A stretch of DNA of 39,773 bases from an uncultured Bacilli bacterium (GCA_947631105.1 CANRKD010000006.1:1-39773); one strand, 5' to 3'. Positions 19,701 to 29,926 are shown, counted from the first letter of the stretch. The notes: generated by a model not told the origin, from the sequence alone. A program made the numbers and translations.

Positions 19701-22700
19701 TTATTTTTCAATTTGAATTTTTACCATATGACCATTTAAATCATATACTTCTGTTAACGTTTCTTTTCTAGTGATTTCTATAGCTAAAGTTTCTTTTTTT
19801 ATGTATTCTTCAAACATTTCTAATGATTTAGTAAACATTTCATCTCCCTCGACAAAGATATGAATGCGATCTGTAACCTCCAAATTTATATTTTTACGAA
19901 TATTTTGTACTTTAGAAACAAATTCACGAGCAATCCCTTCTAAAATTAATGATTCGGTTAATTCTGTATTTAGAATAACAAAACGATTATTTTGCATTCC
20001 GACATTGAAACCTTCTTTAGAAAGAATTCGAATATCTACCATTTCTTTATTGACTTCAATTTCTTCATTATCAATATTTATTTTTATAGTCTCTTCATTA
20101 TTTAATTTTGTAATCTTTTCTTCTGTTAAATTTTCTAAAGCTTCTTGAAATAATTTTATTTTTGATCCAAAAATTTTACCAACAACTTTAAAATTTGGTT
20201 TTATAACAAAGTTCATATATTTTGTTAAATCATCAACAAAAATAACATTTTTAACATTTAATTCTTCATTTATTAAAGATACTAAAGGTCCTAAAATCTT
20301 TTCATATTTTCCATCAATTAAACATTCTGATAAAGGTTGACGAACCTTTATTTTCGCCTCTTCACGAACATAACGTCCAGTAGAAATTAAATCTCGAACT
20401 AAATCCATTTTTTCTTCTATTTCTTCTTGAATATATTTATCATTAGAGATTGGAAAATCACTTAAATGAACGGATTCTTCTCCAGTTAAATTTTTATAAA
20501 TTTCTTCTGTAGTAAATGGGATAATTGGAGCACAAATTTGACAAAGACCTACTAATATTTCATAAGTTGTTTTATAAACTGCTTTTTTAGAGTCATTCAG
20601 TTCACTACTCCAAAATCTATTTCTATTTCTTCTAATATACCAATTAGATAAATCATTAGAAACAAAATTCGTAATATTTTTAACCACTTCATTTAAATCA
20701 TAAATATCATAAGCATGGGTACAAACTTTTAATAATTTATTATATTTTGATACTAACCATTTATCTATTTCTTCACGATTTTCTACGGCAATTTCACAAT
20801 CATTGATATCAATTCCATCAGCGTTGGCATACATTTGGAAGAAAGAATACGTATTTTTTAAAGGATTAAAGAATTTGGAATAAACTTCTCTTAGTCCCTC
20901 TTCATCAAATTTTAAAGGTGTCCAAGTTGGAGAGACATAAGCAAAATAGAAACGAATTGTATCTGCGCCATATTTTTTCATTAAAGTAAATGGTTCAATA
21001 GCATTTCCTTTTGATTTATGCATTTTCTTGCCATATTTATCTAGTAATAATTCATTTACTAAAACATTTTTATAAGGACTTTTACCCGTTACAAATACGC
21101 CAATAAGTAATAAGGCATAAAACCAACCTCTTGTTTGATCAATACCCTCGGCAATAAAATCTGCTGGATATTGACTTTCCCATAATTCTTTATTTTCAAA
21201 AGGATAATGATATTGGCTAAAAGGCATTGATCCTGAATCAAACCAACAATCAATAACTTCTGGAACACGATTCATTGTTTTCTTACATTTTGGGCATTGA
21301 ATATGAATATCATCGACAAAGGGACGATGTAAATCTAACGTTTTAATATCAATTGGTTCTATTGCTTTTTCTTTTAATTCATCTCTTCCACCAATCATTT
21401 CCATATGTCCACAACTGCATCGCCATAACGGAAGTGGTGTTCCCCAGTAACGATTTCTAGAAATTGCCCAATCATTCATATTTTCTAACCAGTTGCCAAA
21501 ACGTTTTTCTCCTACAAAGGCAGGATACCAATTTACTTTTTTATTTTCTTCAATAATTTTATCTTTTAACTTAGTCACTTCTAAATAATAAGAAGGTCTA
21601 GAATAATATACAAGTGGAGAATCACATCGCCAACAATGTGGATAGGTATGTTTCATTTTTTGCTTTTTAAATAGTTTGTCATTTTCTTTTAGCCATTTTA
21701 TCACTTCAAGATCTGCTTCAAAAATATTCATTCCTTTCCATAAACCATCGGTATAACGAGCATCTTCTCCTACAGGATTTAAATAAGGAAGTTTATATTT
21801 TTTTCCTACTTTCGCATCGTCTTCTCCAAAAGCAGGTGCAATATGTACAATACCTGTACCATCACTCATAGTAACGTATTCATCTACAGTGACAAAAAAA
21901 GCTTTTTCATTCACTTTTAAACTAGGAATCAATTGTTCATATTCTACATATTCTAAATCGCTTCCTTTATAAGTTTCAAGAACTTTATAATCACTATCTA
22001 AAACAGTAGAGGCTAAAGCAGAAGCTAAAATAAATTTATAGTTTTGTGATTCAACTAAAACATAATCTTCTTTTGGATTTACACATAAAGCAACATTAGA
22101 AATTAAAGTCCATGGAGTGGTTGTCCATACTAAAAAATAGGCATCCATATCTTTTCTTTTAAAAGGAACAATGACTGTATTAGCATCAATTTCTTTATAT
22201 CCTTGTGCTACTTCATGAGAAGCAAGTCCTGTTCCACAACGAGGACACCAAGGCATAATTTTCACTCCTTCGTAAAACAATCCTTCGTCAAAAAATTTTT
22301 TTAAAATCCACCATTCTGTTTCAATGTAATCATTATCATAGGTAATATAACGATTATCTAAATCAATAAATTGTCCCATTTCATCTGTTAATTTTCGAAA
22401 AGCATTTTCATTATCCCATACTGTTTGACGACATAATTCGTTAAATTCTTTAATGCCATATTTTTCAATATCGCTTTTGCCAGTAAAACCTAATTTTTTC
22501 TCTACATTTACTTCCACTGGTAAACCATGAGTATCCCAACCGATTTTTCTTAAAACACGATGTCCTCTCATTGTTTGATATTTGCAAAATGTATCTTTCA
22601 AAAATTTAGCGACCATGTGATGAAGTCCGGGCATTCCATTTGCTGTTGCTGGGCCATCATAAAAGACCCAATTGGATTTATCTTTGCGATTTTCAATCGT

Positions 22701-22793
22701 TTTATTTAATATATCTTGTTTTTTCCACTCTTTTAAAATAGAAGCTTCGACCTCATTCGATGCTCTTTTATCTAATTCTTTAAAATTTTTCAT
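19701..22793 (-). CDS. ileS: Isoleucyl-tRNA synthetase, IleRS2-like
   Basis: 1030 aa; NGMPGLHHMVAKFLKDTF, RKIGWDTHGLPVE, WTTTPWTL, GWFYALLLIG, KKMHKSKGN. Confidence 0.96.
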   Translation of the reverse strand: MKNFKELDKRASNEVEASILKEWKKQDILNKTIENRKDKSNWVFYDGPATANGMPGLHHMVAKFLKDTFCKYQTMRGHRVLRKIGWDTHGLPVEVNVEKKLGFTGKSDIEKYGIKEFNELCRQTVWDNENAFRKLTDEMGQFIDLDNRYITYDNDYIETEWWILKKFFDEGLFYEGVKIMPWCPRCGTGLASHEVAQGYKEIDANTVIVPFKRKDMDAYFLVWTTTPWTLISNVALCVNPKEDYVLVESQNYKFILASALASTVLDSDYKVLETYKGSDLEYVEYEQLIPSLKVNEKAFFVTVDEYVTMSDGTGIVHIAPAFGEDDAKVGKKYKLPYLNPVGEDARYTDGLWKGMNIFEADLEVIKWLKENDKLFKKQKMKHTYPHCWRCDSPLVYYSRPSYYLEVTKLKDKIIEENKKVNWYPAFVGEKRFGNWLENMNDWAISRNRYWGTPLPLWRCSCGHMEMIGGRDELKEKAIEPIDIKTLDLHRPFVDDIHIQCPKCKKTMNRVPEVIDCWFDSGSMPFSQYHYPFENKELWESQYPADFIAEGIDQTRGWFYALLLIGVFVTGKSPYKNVLVNELLLDKYGKKMHKSKGNAIEPFTLMKKYGADTIRFYFAYVSPTWTPLKFDEEGLREVYSKFFNPLKNTYSFFQMYANADGIDINDCEIAVENREEIDKWLVSKYNKLLKVCTHAYDIYDLNEVVKNITNFVSNDLSNWYIRRNRNRFWSSELNDSKKAVYKTTYEILVGLCQICAPIIPFTTEEIYKNLTGEESVHLSDFPISNDKYIQEEIEEKMDLVRDLISTGRYVREEAKIKVRQPLSECLIDGKYEKILGPLVSLINEELNVKNVIFVDDLTKYMNFVIKPNFKVVGKIFGSKIKLFQEALENLTEEKITKLNNEETIKINIDNEEIEVNKEMVDIRILSKEGFNVGMQNNRFVILNTELTESLILEGIAREFVSKVQNIRKNINLEVTDRIHIFVEGDEMFTKSLEMFEEYIKKETLAIEITRKETLTEVYDLNGHMVKIQIEK

Positions 22794-22805
22794 ATTTTCC
22801 TCCTT

Positions 22806-23031
22806 ATAAAATAAAAAAGGTCGTACCCAAAGGACGAGCTAAACCCGTGGTACCACCTTAATTACTTCTCTATATTTTTAACGCAAATTTATTTTGCGGA
22901 ATACTTTACTCTTATTTCAAATATTCAACTCCCAAGTGATCTATAAATAAGCTTCTTTATTTGTTTACACCAACCACAAATTCTCTTTAAAATAAATACT
23001 TACTTATCTGTCTTGTTCTTCGTTTTTTCCT
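22806..23031 (-). promoter_or_regulatory. T-box leader (Ile, AUC specifier) with terminator, upstream of ileS
   Basis: Minus strand: AAAGAGAATTTGTGGTTGGTG, specifier TAG-ATC-ACT (22940-22938), T-box core AAGGTGGTACCACGGG, CGTCCTTTGGGTACGACCTTTTTT. Confidence 0.95.
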
Positions 23032-23036
23032 AATTT

Positions 23037-23065
23037 AGTATACGAATAATTTCTTTTTGTGTCAA
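23037..23065 (-). promoter_or_regulatory. ileS T-box promoter TTGACA-N17-TATACT
   Basis: Read directly on minus; the -35 contains the TGA stop of the upstream 78-aa ORF. Confidence 0.8.
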
Positions 23066-23298
23066 GCAGAAGCCACAATATCTATATACTTTTTATTGTA
23101 TGCATCAAGTGCTATTTTATATTCTTCTTCATTTTCTAATCCAGCAATAAATTGATCATTATCTATTAGTTTTCGAATACAAAATGATTTTTTTGCCTCA
23201 TCAGTAGCTAACATTAGATATATATATTTGGCTTGATTTATTTTTATGGTATCTAAAACAATATATTCTTTATTATCTTCCAAAGTTACTACTTCCAT
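23062..23298 (-). CDS. DUF1292/YrzB-like small protein
   Basis: VTLEDNKEYIVLDTIKINQAKYIYLML...LENEEEYKIALDAYNKK pattern; family assignment tentative. Confidence 0.55.
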   Translation of the reverse strand: MEVVTLEDNKEYIVLDTIKINQAKYIYLMLATDEAKKSFCIRKLIDNDQFIAGLENEEEYKIALDAYNKKYIDIVASA

Positions 23299-24109
23299 TT
23301 AATGAAATCTCCTTTTCTTCTTTTAATTTATTTTCTGCATAATTTTCCCATTCTTTTGTACTAGCAAAATGATTACTCACTAAAAAATCATTAAAATCTT
23401 TATATGTCGTTTCATATAAGTTATTAAATTTTTCAATATATAAATCTAAATCATTTGCTCGACACCATTCATCTAAACCATTATAAATTAAATAAAATGC
23501 CACAATTGGATCATTATCTGCTTGCGCAGCACCTTTTATTATTCCATTTGGATCGTGCCAATGAATTTCTTCAATTACCCCTGTTTCATTATTGTGTCTA
23601 ACGGAATAGGTTGTATTCGGTGCAATTACCGTTTTCTTAAAATCTGCTAATTCTTCATTGACAATTTTATTTAACTCAATTCTAGCTCCTACAGTCTTCA
23701 ATATCTTTTCTGCTGTTGGTAACATAATCTTTCCAGCAATTAAAAAGGCACAAACTCCAACAGCAATTGCTTTTTTTGACGGTTTTACTTTTCTTTTTTT
23801 TATAGTAATAATTGTTCCGGGTTTAACACTATTATAATATGTTTCTTTTTCTAAATAAGATAAATCTATTATCTCATCTACGGCGATTTTTTCATTTTCA
23901 AATTTTTGATTGATTTCTTTTCTTAATTTTTCAAATTTTTCATCAATACTATTTTTTTTCCTTGTTTGGGAATCTTCTGTCATAAACTTAAGTGGATCTT
24001 CTGTTTTTAAAGCATCAAATTTTTCATGATATTCTTTTTGTAGAGCTTCAAATCTATTTTGATAGTATTGAGTTAAATTTTCTACTTCACTATTTGTTTT
24101 CTCTAGCAT
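23273..24109 (-). CDS. Uncharacterised coiled-coil, single-TM protein
   Basis: 278 aa; N-terminal charged coiled coil, then AIAVGVCAFLIAGKIMLP hydrophobic segment and a C-terminal domain; overlaps the next ORF by 26 nt. Confidence 0.7.
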   Translation of the reverse strand: MLEKTNSEVENLTQYYQNRFEALQKEYHEKFDALKTEDPLKFMTEDSQTRKKNSIDEKFEKLRKEINQKFENEKIAVDEIIDLSYLEKETYYNSVKPGTIITIKKRKVKPSKKAIAVGVCAFLIAGKIMLPTAEKILKTVGARIELNKIVNEELADFKKTVIAPNTTYSVRHNNETGVIEEIHWHDPNGIIKGAAQADNDPIVAFYLIYNGLDEWCRANDLDLYIEKFNNLYETTYKDFNDFLVSNHFASTKEWENYAENKLKEEKEISLNGSSNFGR

Positions 24110-24156
24110 TATGAATCACAACTTTCTTATTTAATAATACTATTAAAATAATTCTT

Positions 24157-24185
24157 TTGTCAATCTATATAAAAAATGTTATGAT
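24157..24185 (+). promoter_or_regulatory. Promoter TTGTCA-N17-TATGAT with TGT extended -10
   Basis: Read directly upstream of the phosphohexomutase gene. Confidence 0.75.
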
Positions 24186-24217
24186 GAATATAATTAAAGT
24201 ATAGAAAGAGGTTTATT

Positions 24218-25579
24218 ATGCATTTAGATACAACTATTTTCAAAGAATATGATATACGAGGAACCTATCCTAAAAATGTCAATGAAAAAGTTGCTTACCA
24301 AATTGGAAAAGGATATGGTAGTTATATTCAAGAAATGTTTGGACAAAAAAGTTGTGTGGTAGGAAGAGATAATCGTTTATCTAGTCTTTCACTTGCCAAT
24401 CAACTTATTTTAGGAATTACGGATAGTGGTTGTGATGTTATCAATTATGGATTGATTACAACTCCTATGCACTATTTAACTCGTCATATTCATAATTTAT
24501 TTGGCATTATGGTGACTGCTAGTCATAATCCTAAAGATGATAATGGATTTAAATTTTCTTTTGATTATTTGGCAAATGCTCGAGGAGATATGATTTATCA
24601 ATTTAGAGATTATGTTATGAAAGGAATATTTTTAAATGGTCAAGGAACCGTTATTCATAAAGATATTAAAGAAGAATATTTAAATTATATGAAAAAAAAT
24701 ATCCATATGGGAAATCGGCATGTAAAAGTTGTCATTGATTTAGGAAATGGTGCAACAACTTGTATTGCTAAAGAAATACACAATTTATTTCCAAATATTG
24801 AACCAATTTATATTTGTGACAAATCTGATGGTACATTCCCTAATCATCATCCAGATCCTGCTGTAGAAGAAAATATGCAAATGTTAAAAGATAAAGTAAA
24901 AGAAGTGAAAGCTGATTTAGGAATTGCGTATGATGGTGATGGCGACCGAGTTGGTATTGTTTTAGAAAATGGTCAATATATATCCGCAGATCAATATATG
25001 ATTTTAATTATTAAACACTTATTGCCAACTTGTTCCAACAAAAAGGTTTTATATGATGTTAAATGTTCTAAAGCTTTAGAAGATGAAATCGTTAAATTGG
25101 GCGGGACGCCATATGTTTATCGAACAGGAACCAGTTATACCGAAGCTCGTACAAAAGAATTGAATTTACCTTTTAGTGGGGAGTTTTCAGGACATATTTT
25201 CTTTAATGATCGCGACTTTGCTTTAGGCAGTGGCATCTATGCTGGTTTAAGATTAATAGAAATTTTATCTCATACAGAAGATCATTTAAGTGAAATGTTA
25301 AAAGATGTCCCTCATTATTACTCTACTCCTGAAATAAAAATTTCTACAACCAATGAACATAAATTTGAAGTTGTAAAAAAAGTAGCAGATTATGTTCATG
25401 AAAAAGGTTATGAAGCAAATGAAATTGATGGTGTACGTGTCAATTTTGAAAATGGTTGGGGTCTTATTCGTGCTAGTAACACTGGACCTAATTTAACTCT
25501 TCGTTTTGAGGCAAAAACAGAAGAATTTTTACAAGAATTAAAAAAAGAATTTACAGATGTTGTTGAAAAGTATCTGTAA
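24218..25579 (+). CDS. Phosphomannomutase/phosphoglucomutase (alpha-D-phosphohexomutase)
   Basis: FKEYDIRGTYP, TASHNPKDDNGFKF, DGDGDRVGIV, GEFSGHIFF, RASNTGPNLTLRFEA. Confidence 0.95.
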   Translation: MHLDTTIFKEYDIRGTYPKNVNEKVAYQIGKGYGSYIQEMFGQKSCVVGRDNRLSSLSLANQLILGITDSGCDVINYGLITTPMHYLTRHIHNLFGIMVTASHNPKDDNGFKFSFDYLANARGDMIYQFRDYVMKGIFLNGQGTVIHKDIKEEYLNYMKKNIHMGNRHVKVVIDLGNGATTCIAKEIHNLFPNIEPIYICDKSDGTFPNHHPDPAVEENMQMLKDKVKEVKADLGIAYDGDGDRVGIVLENGQYISADQYMILIIKHLLPTCSNKKVLYDVKCSKALEDEIVKLGGTPYVYRTGTSYTEARTKELNLPFSGEFSGHIFFNDRDFALGSGIYAGLRLIEILSHTEDHLSEMLKDVPHYYSTPEIKISTTNEHKFEVVKKVADYVHEKGYEANEIDGVRVNFENGWGLIRASNTGPNLTLRFEAKTEEFLQELKKEFTDVVEKYL

Positions 25580-25588
25580 ATTCTTTTT
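25544..25588. terminator. Bidirectional terminator between phosphohexomutase gene and deoD
   Basis: AAAGAATTTACAGAT...ATCTGTAAATTCTTT 15-bp stem; overlaps the last codons and stop of the + gene. Confidence 0.9.
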
Positions 25589-26330
25589 ATTTAATGATTG
25601 ATTCTAAGGCTAAAGTAATCATTTGGTCTAAAGATTTTTCTCTATCTTCTTGACTCATGAATACTTCATTAAATTTACTATCGACGACAGTTAAGATACA
25701 AGAAGCACATTTTTCCATAGAAGTAGCTGTATGAAATAAAGCAAATGCTTCCATTTCTGCTGCAACGATTTTAATATTTTTAGGAACTCTTGCTAAAACA
25801 TGCTCATCATCACAATAAAAGCTAAATTGTTCTGTACTGATTATAGTTCCTTCAAAAATATTTATATCGATTTCTTTAGCTGTTTGTTTAATTTTTTTAT
25901 TTAAATCTTTACTTGGATAAGTCAAATGCGTTGGATCCCCATTATAAGAATAAGCAAAATTCCCTTCACTATAAGCACAATCTGCTAAAACTAAATTTCC
26001 TACATTTAATTCCTTAATTTGGCTACCACAAGTTCCAATGCGGATGATTTTTTCAACACCAAAGAAATAATAAAGTTCAAAGGCATAAATACCCATACTC
26101 GGCATGCCCATTCCTGAACCCATAACTGTTAGGCGAATATTTTTATACATCCCTGTGTAAACAAACATATTTCTTGTATCACTGACAAGTTTTGCATCAC
26201 TTAAATATTTTTCTGCAATATATTTTGCACGAAGAGGATCACCTGGCATAATAACAATTGGGGCAATATCGTCCTTCGTACAAGCGATATGTGCAGGCTT
26301 TATATGATTTAAAACTTTTGGTGCCTTCAC
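25587..26330 (-). CDS. deoD: Purine nucleoside phosphorylase DeoD-type
   Basis: VIMPGDPLRAKYIAEKYL, VMGSGMGMPSMGIYAFELYYFFGVEKIIRIGTCGS, AAEMEAFALF. Confidence 0.96.
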   Translation of the reverse strand: MKAPKVLNHIKPAHIACTKDDIAPIVIMPGDPLRAKYIAEKYLSDAKLVSDTRNMFVYTGMYKNIRLTVMGSGMGMPSMGIYAFELYYFFGVEKIIRIGTCGSQIKELNVGNLVLADCAYSEGNFAYSYNGDPTHLTYPSKDLNKKIKQTAKEIDINIFEGTIISTEQFSFYCDDEHVLARVPKNIKIVAAEMEAFALFHTATSMEKCASCILTVVDSKFNEVFMSQEDREKSLDQMITLALESIIK

Positions 26331-26370
26331 AATTAATCACTCCCTATTATTCTGTTATTACTATAACAAA

Positions 26371-26408
26371 AAAAAATCAAAGTATAAATAAATTAACTTT
26401 GATTTTAC
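26371..26408 (-). terminator. Terminator downstream of deoD-like spacing/3' region or U32 peptidase leader
   Basis: AAAATCAAAG...CTTTGATTTT 10-bp inverted repeat in the 26331-26414 gap; T-rich on both strands. It lies between the U32 gene 3' end (26415) and the deoD start, so on minus it terminates the U32 transcript. Confidence 0.75.
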
Positions 26409-26414
26409 TTTAGT

Positions 26415-28685
26415 TTACTCATTTTTTACACTCTTTATTTTACATATTATATTTTTAGTTTCTTCAAAATTTTCTTTTAATAATTCAATCCTAAAATTTC
26501 GAATACCCATTTCTTGATATTCTTCCAGTTCTTTTAAACGATTTATTGGTTTATAATAAAATAAATGCGTTAAATGATTTTCTTTTGCCTCACTAAGAAT
26601 AGGATACCGTTTTTGATTACGATCTTTTAAATAATATTCCTTATTTAAATTCTGACAAATATGACAATTCTTTTCTTTATTTACTAAAAATTTTAAAGGA
26701 CAATATTTCATTATCATCACTTCAGGATATCCATATAAAAATAATTCTATCTTCGATTTATTAGCAATATTTTGAACAATCTTTTTTACGTCTTTTAATT
26801 TTGCTTCAATAGATAAAGTAATTCTTTTAGCATTCATTCTCTCTAAAAAATTAAAACTATAACTATTGGTTACATTTAAATAATAATCTGTTACAACGTC
26901 ATTTTCCTGAGCATATTTATATAAAGATCCGGTTTCTGTAATTAGTAATTTTTCATGAGAATATTCTAAAAATTTTGTTTTTACCCGCGGCAACCTCAAA
27001 TATAAATTGTTCAATTGTTTATATTTCTCATATAGTTTTTCGTCCGTAACATATATATTATCAATGTTTTCTTCTAGACATGCTCTTAATTGTTCTTCAT
27101 TTCGAACTAAAACATTCCAGTTTATTTTTTCAGAAAATTCTTCTTTATATTCTTTTTTTTGTTGTGTTTTCTCCACAAATTTATGAGGAAGTTGATTTTC
27201 TCTTTTGAAAATTAACTGAGACACCAGTTCACGACGCATTTTTTTTAATTCGCTTAAATTAATAAAGACATTTTCATCCATTAAAACTTCAATCTTCTCT
27301 AAACGAAAAGGTGTATTTCCTAGGGCGGAAATTTTTTCTATTATTGTATCTTTAGAAGTTGGTTTATTTTGAGCGCATTCAATAACATTTCCTTGTAAGG
27401 CCACTTTAAAACAACCATCCGAAAATGCTATCGAAAGTTTCTTTCCTACATAGGCAATTACTGCACATGTTATATTAATCTTTTTTTCAGGCAAGTTAGA
27501 TAACTCTTTTTCTAATTGATGGTCAATTGTTTTAACGACATTCCCTTTTTTGGTTAAGCCAATTTTATTTTGAACATAAACAATACTTCCTTTTTCCGCA
27601 TGATTAATTAATAAATGTTTTTCATTATACAAAAAATTAACAATCATTCCTTTATCTTCATTTACAAATCGAATACCATCTTCTTGATTCAAAGTATCTG
27701 TTAACCCTATTTTTATTTTCTCTTTATCCACTTCTAAAACTGTACCTATGTCTATCCCTTGATGATTTGGATGTAAAATATTGATTAAATTATCATTTTC
27801 TTCTTCTAATAAATAACCTTTAGTAAATTCTCGATTATATAAAATTTTTAATTTCTTTTCTTCGTCAGCCTCTAATGTTAAAGGCATCCCTTTTTGATAA
27901 TTATCTATTAATTTTCGATATAATCGGGTAATGAATCCAACATAATAGGGACTTTTCATTCTTCCTTCAATTTTTAAAGAATAAATATTTGAATTTAAAA
28001 TTTTTTCAAAATAAGATAATGTGCTTAATTCTTTTGGGCTGAGAAGATATTTACCATTTGTTTTTATTAATTCCTCATTTTCCATTATTTCGAATGGTAG
28101 GCGACAAATTCCGGCACAAGCTCCTCTATTTCCACTGCGATCTAATAAAAGGCTACTAAATAAACATTGTCCAGAATAACATATACACAATGCCCCATGG
28201 ATAAATCCTTCTAATTCTAAAGAAGTTTTTAAATTATTTATCTCTTCTAAAGATAATTCTCTTGCTAAAACTACCCTTTTTATACCCATTTTTTCATACA
28301 TTTTTAATTGTTCTATATTATGATTATGCATTTGTGTGGATGCATGAATCTCTAAATTGGGAAATCGTTCACGAACAATTTTTATCAGCCCCAAATCTTG
28401 TAAAATAACAGCATCTACTCCTAATTTATGCAAAAAACGGATATAATTGATACAAGAAGATATTTCTTCTTCATAAATTAAAGTATTAACAGTAATATAT
28501 ATTTTTACACCATATAAATGACAATAATGTATCGCTTTTATTAATTCTTCTTCCGTAAAATTATTCGCAAATGCGCGAGCACCAAATTTTTTCCCACCTA
28601 AATAAACGGCATCTGCTCCATTATGAACCGCTTCTAGAAGAGATTCATAATTTCCTACGGGAGCTAGTAATTCTTTTTCTTTCAT
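26415..28685 (-). CDS. U32 family peptidase / RlhA-like protein
   Basis: ELLAPVGNYESLLEAVHNGADAVYLGGKKFGARAFANNF, GALCICYSGQCLFSSLLLDRSGNRGACAGICR; additional C-terminal domain. Confidence 0.93.
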   Translation of the reverse strand: MKEKELLAPVGNYESLLEAVHNGADAVYLGGKKFGARAFANNFTEEELIKAIHYCHLYGVKIYITVNTLIYEEEISSCINYIRFLHKLGVDAVILQDLGLIKIVRERFPNLEIHASTQMHNHNIEQLKMYEKMGIKRVVLARELSLEEINNLKTSLELEGFIHGALCICYSGQCLFSSLLLDRSGNRGACAGICRLPFEIMENEELIKTNGKYLLSPKELSTLSYFEKILNSNIYSLKIEGRMKSPYYVGFITRLYRKLIDNYQKGMPLTLEADEEKKLKILYNREFTKGYLLEEENDNLINILHPNHQGIDIGTVLEVDKEKIKIGLTDTLNQEDGIRFVNEDKGMIVNFLYNEKHLLINHAEKGSIVYVQNKIGLTKKGNVVKTIDHQLEKELSNLPEKKINITCAVIAYVGKKLSIAFSDGCFKVALQGNVIECAQNKPTSKDTIIEKISALGNTPFRLEKIEVLMDENVFINLSELKKMRRELVSQLIFKRENQLPHKFVEKTQQKKEYKEEFSEKINWNVLVRNEEQLRACLEENIDNIYVTDEKLYEKYKQLNNLYLRLPRVKTKFLEYSHEKLLITETGSLYKYAQENDVVTDYYLNVTNSYSFNFLERMNAKRITLSIEAKLKDVKKIVQNIANKSKIELFLYGYPEVMIMKYCPLKFLVNKEKNCHICQNLNKEYYLKDRNQKRYPILSEAKENHLTHLFYYKPINRLKELEEYQEMGIRNFRIELLKENFEETKNIICKIKSVKNE

Positions 28686-28701
28686 ATCTACCTCTTTATT
28701 A

Positions 28702-28731
28702 TGAAAAAGAAAGCATTTTCAATACTTTCCT
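28702..28731 (-). terminator. Terminator abutting the stop codon of the 28730-29914 ORF
   Basis: Minus: GAAAGTAT-TGAAA-ATGCTTTCTTTTTC. Confidence 0.7.
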
Positions 28732-29914
28732 ATTTATCAATGTTTTTATCGTAGGATATATCAGATATAGTATATTTACGATTTTTAGAAATATAAGATA
28801 GGACTTTAGTAGATCTCCACCCAAGTAAAGCTAAAATGAAAAAATAAATAATACCAAATTTCGTAAATTCTGGCTCTGATTGTGTAATTAGACTGATGAT
28901 GGATGCTCCCGCACTCATACTTGTCACAATTGTTAAACTATTAATAGATTTACTAGTAATATCTGATTTTAAATCTGAAAATAATTTTTGCGCAGAAACT
29001 ATGTAAGTTTGTGTCATGTCCCATAAATATTTAACATAATCTAATGTATCTTTAAGGGTTTCAAAACGATATCCTGAAATCACTAAAAAATCTGCTAACT
29101 CTGGATCACTTTTAGCAATTTTTTCACGAGTTGAAATGTAAGTTCCCATTTGATTAATACGACCATCAATCAAATTGATTGTTTTCGCATATCCCTCTAA
29201 TGTTGAACTAAATTTAATAATATCTGCACCTTTAACATGGGCATTTTCTTTTACTTTATCGATTTTTTCCCAAATAATACGATGTAAATTCAAATAACGA
29301 TGCATTTGCCCTTTAAATTCTCTAATAAAAATTTGAGCTTCTATATATTTTTCGATATTTTCAATCGATTGCTTTTTATTATTAATAAAATAATATTTAT
29401 CTCCTCTAATTACATCATATTTATCATTAGTAAATTCAAAATATTTTTGTTTTTCAGTACGTGATAATAAATCTGCTATTTCTTCTTTTGTAGCTTTATC
29501 ACATACAATAAAATAAGGATATACAGTTTCAATATTGGCCAGTTCTTTAGGCACAGGGGCTCCCAAACTAAATAAATAATTGATGGCTGGAGATAATTTT
29601 TTTTCATAATAATTAGTTAATTTTTCAATATCAGTAAACAAAGTTTCATCTTTAACATTTTTATTATTTAATGAAATTAAACCATCTTCAAATATTTTAA
29701 CACATAAGTCTTCTTCTGCTATAAATTCAACGTATTCCTCTCCAGAAACACTGTACATAATTTTACCTATTCCTAAATTTTTACGCAATTCTTGTAATTT
29801 TTTGGGATTCAAATCTAATTTGGAAGGCTCATCTCGCAAAAAATCATAAATCTCTGTCAATTGAAGCATTGTTCTTTGAAACCAACCACCTATATATATT
29901 CTATCTATTTTCAT
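28730..29914 (-). CDS. Uncharacterised protein with a C-terminal helical bundle and membrane segments (CorA/RMND1-like architecture)
   Basis: 394 aa; RIYIGGWFQRTMLQLTEIYDFLRDEPSKL N-terminus; long helical INLIDGRINQMGTYISTREK...; two C-terminal hydrophobic segments. Confidence 0.75.
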   Translation of the reverse strand: MKIDRIYIGGWFQRTMLQLTEIYDFLRDEPSKLDLNPKKLQELRKNLGIGKIMYSVSGEEYVEFIAEEDLCVKIFEDGLISLNNKNVKDETLFTDIEKLTNYYEKKLSPAINYLFSLGAPVPKELANIETVYPYFIVCDKATKEEIADLLSRTEKQKYFEFTNDKYDVIRGDKYYFINNKKQSIENIEKYIEAQIFIREFKGQMHRYLNLHRIIWEKIDKVKENAHVKGADIIKFSSTLEGYAKTINLIDGRINQMGTYISTREKIAKSDPELADFLVISGYRFETLKDTLDYVKYLWDMTQTYIVSAQKLFSDLKSDITSKSINSLTIVTSMSAGASIISLITQSEPEFTKFGIIYFFILALLGWRSTKVLSYISKNRKYTISDISYDKNIDK

Positions 29915-29926
29915 AGTATCACTCCC

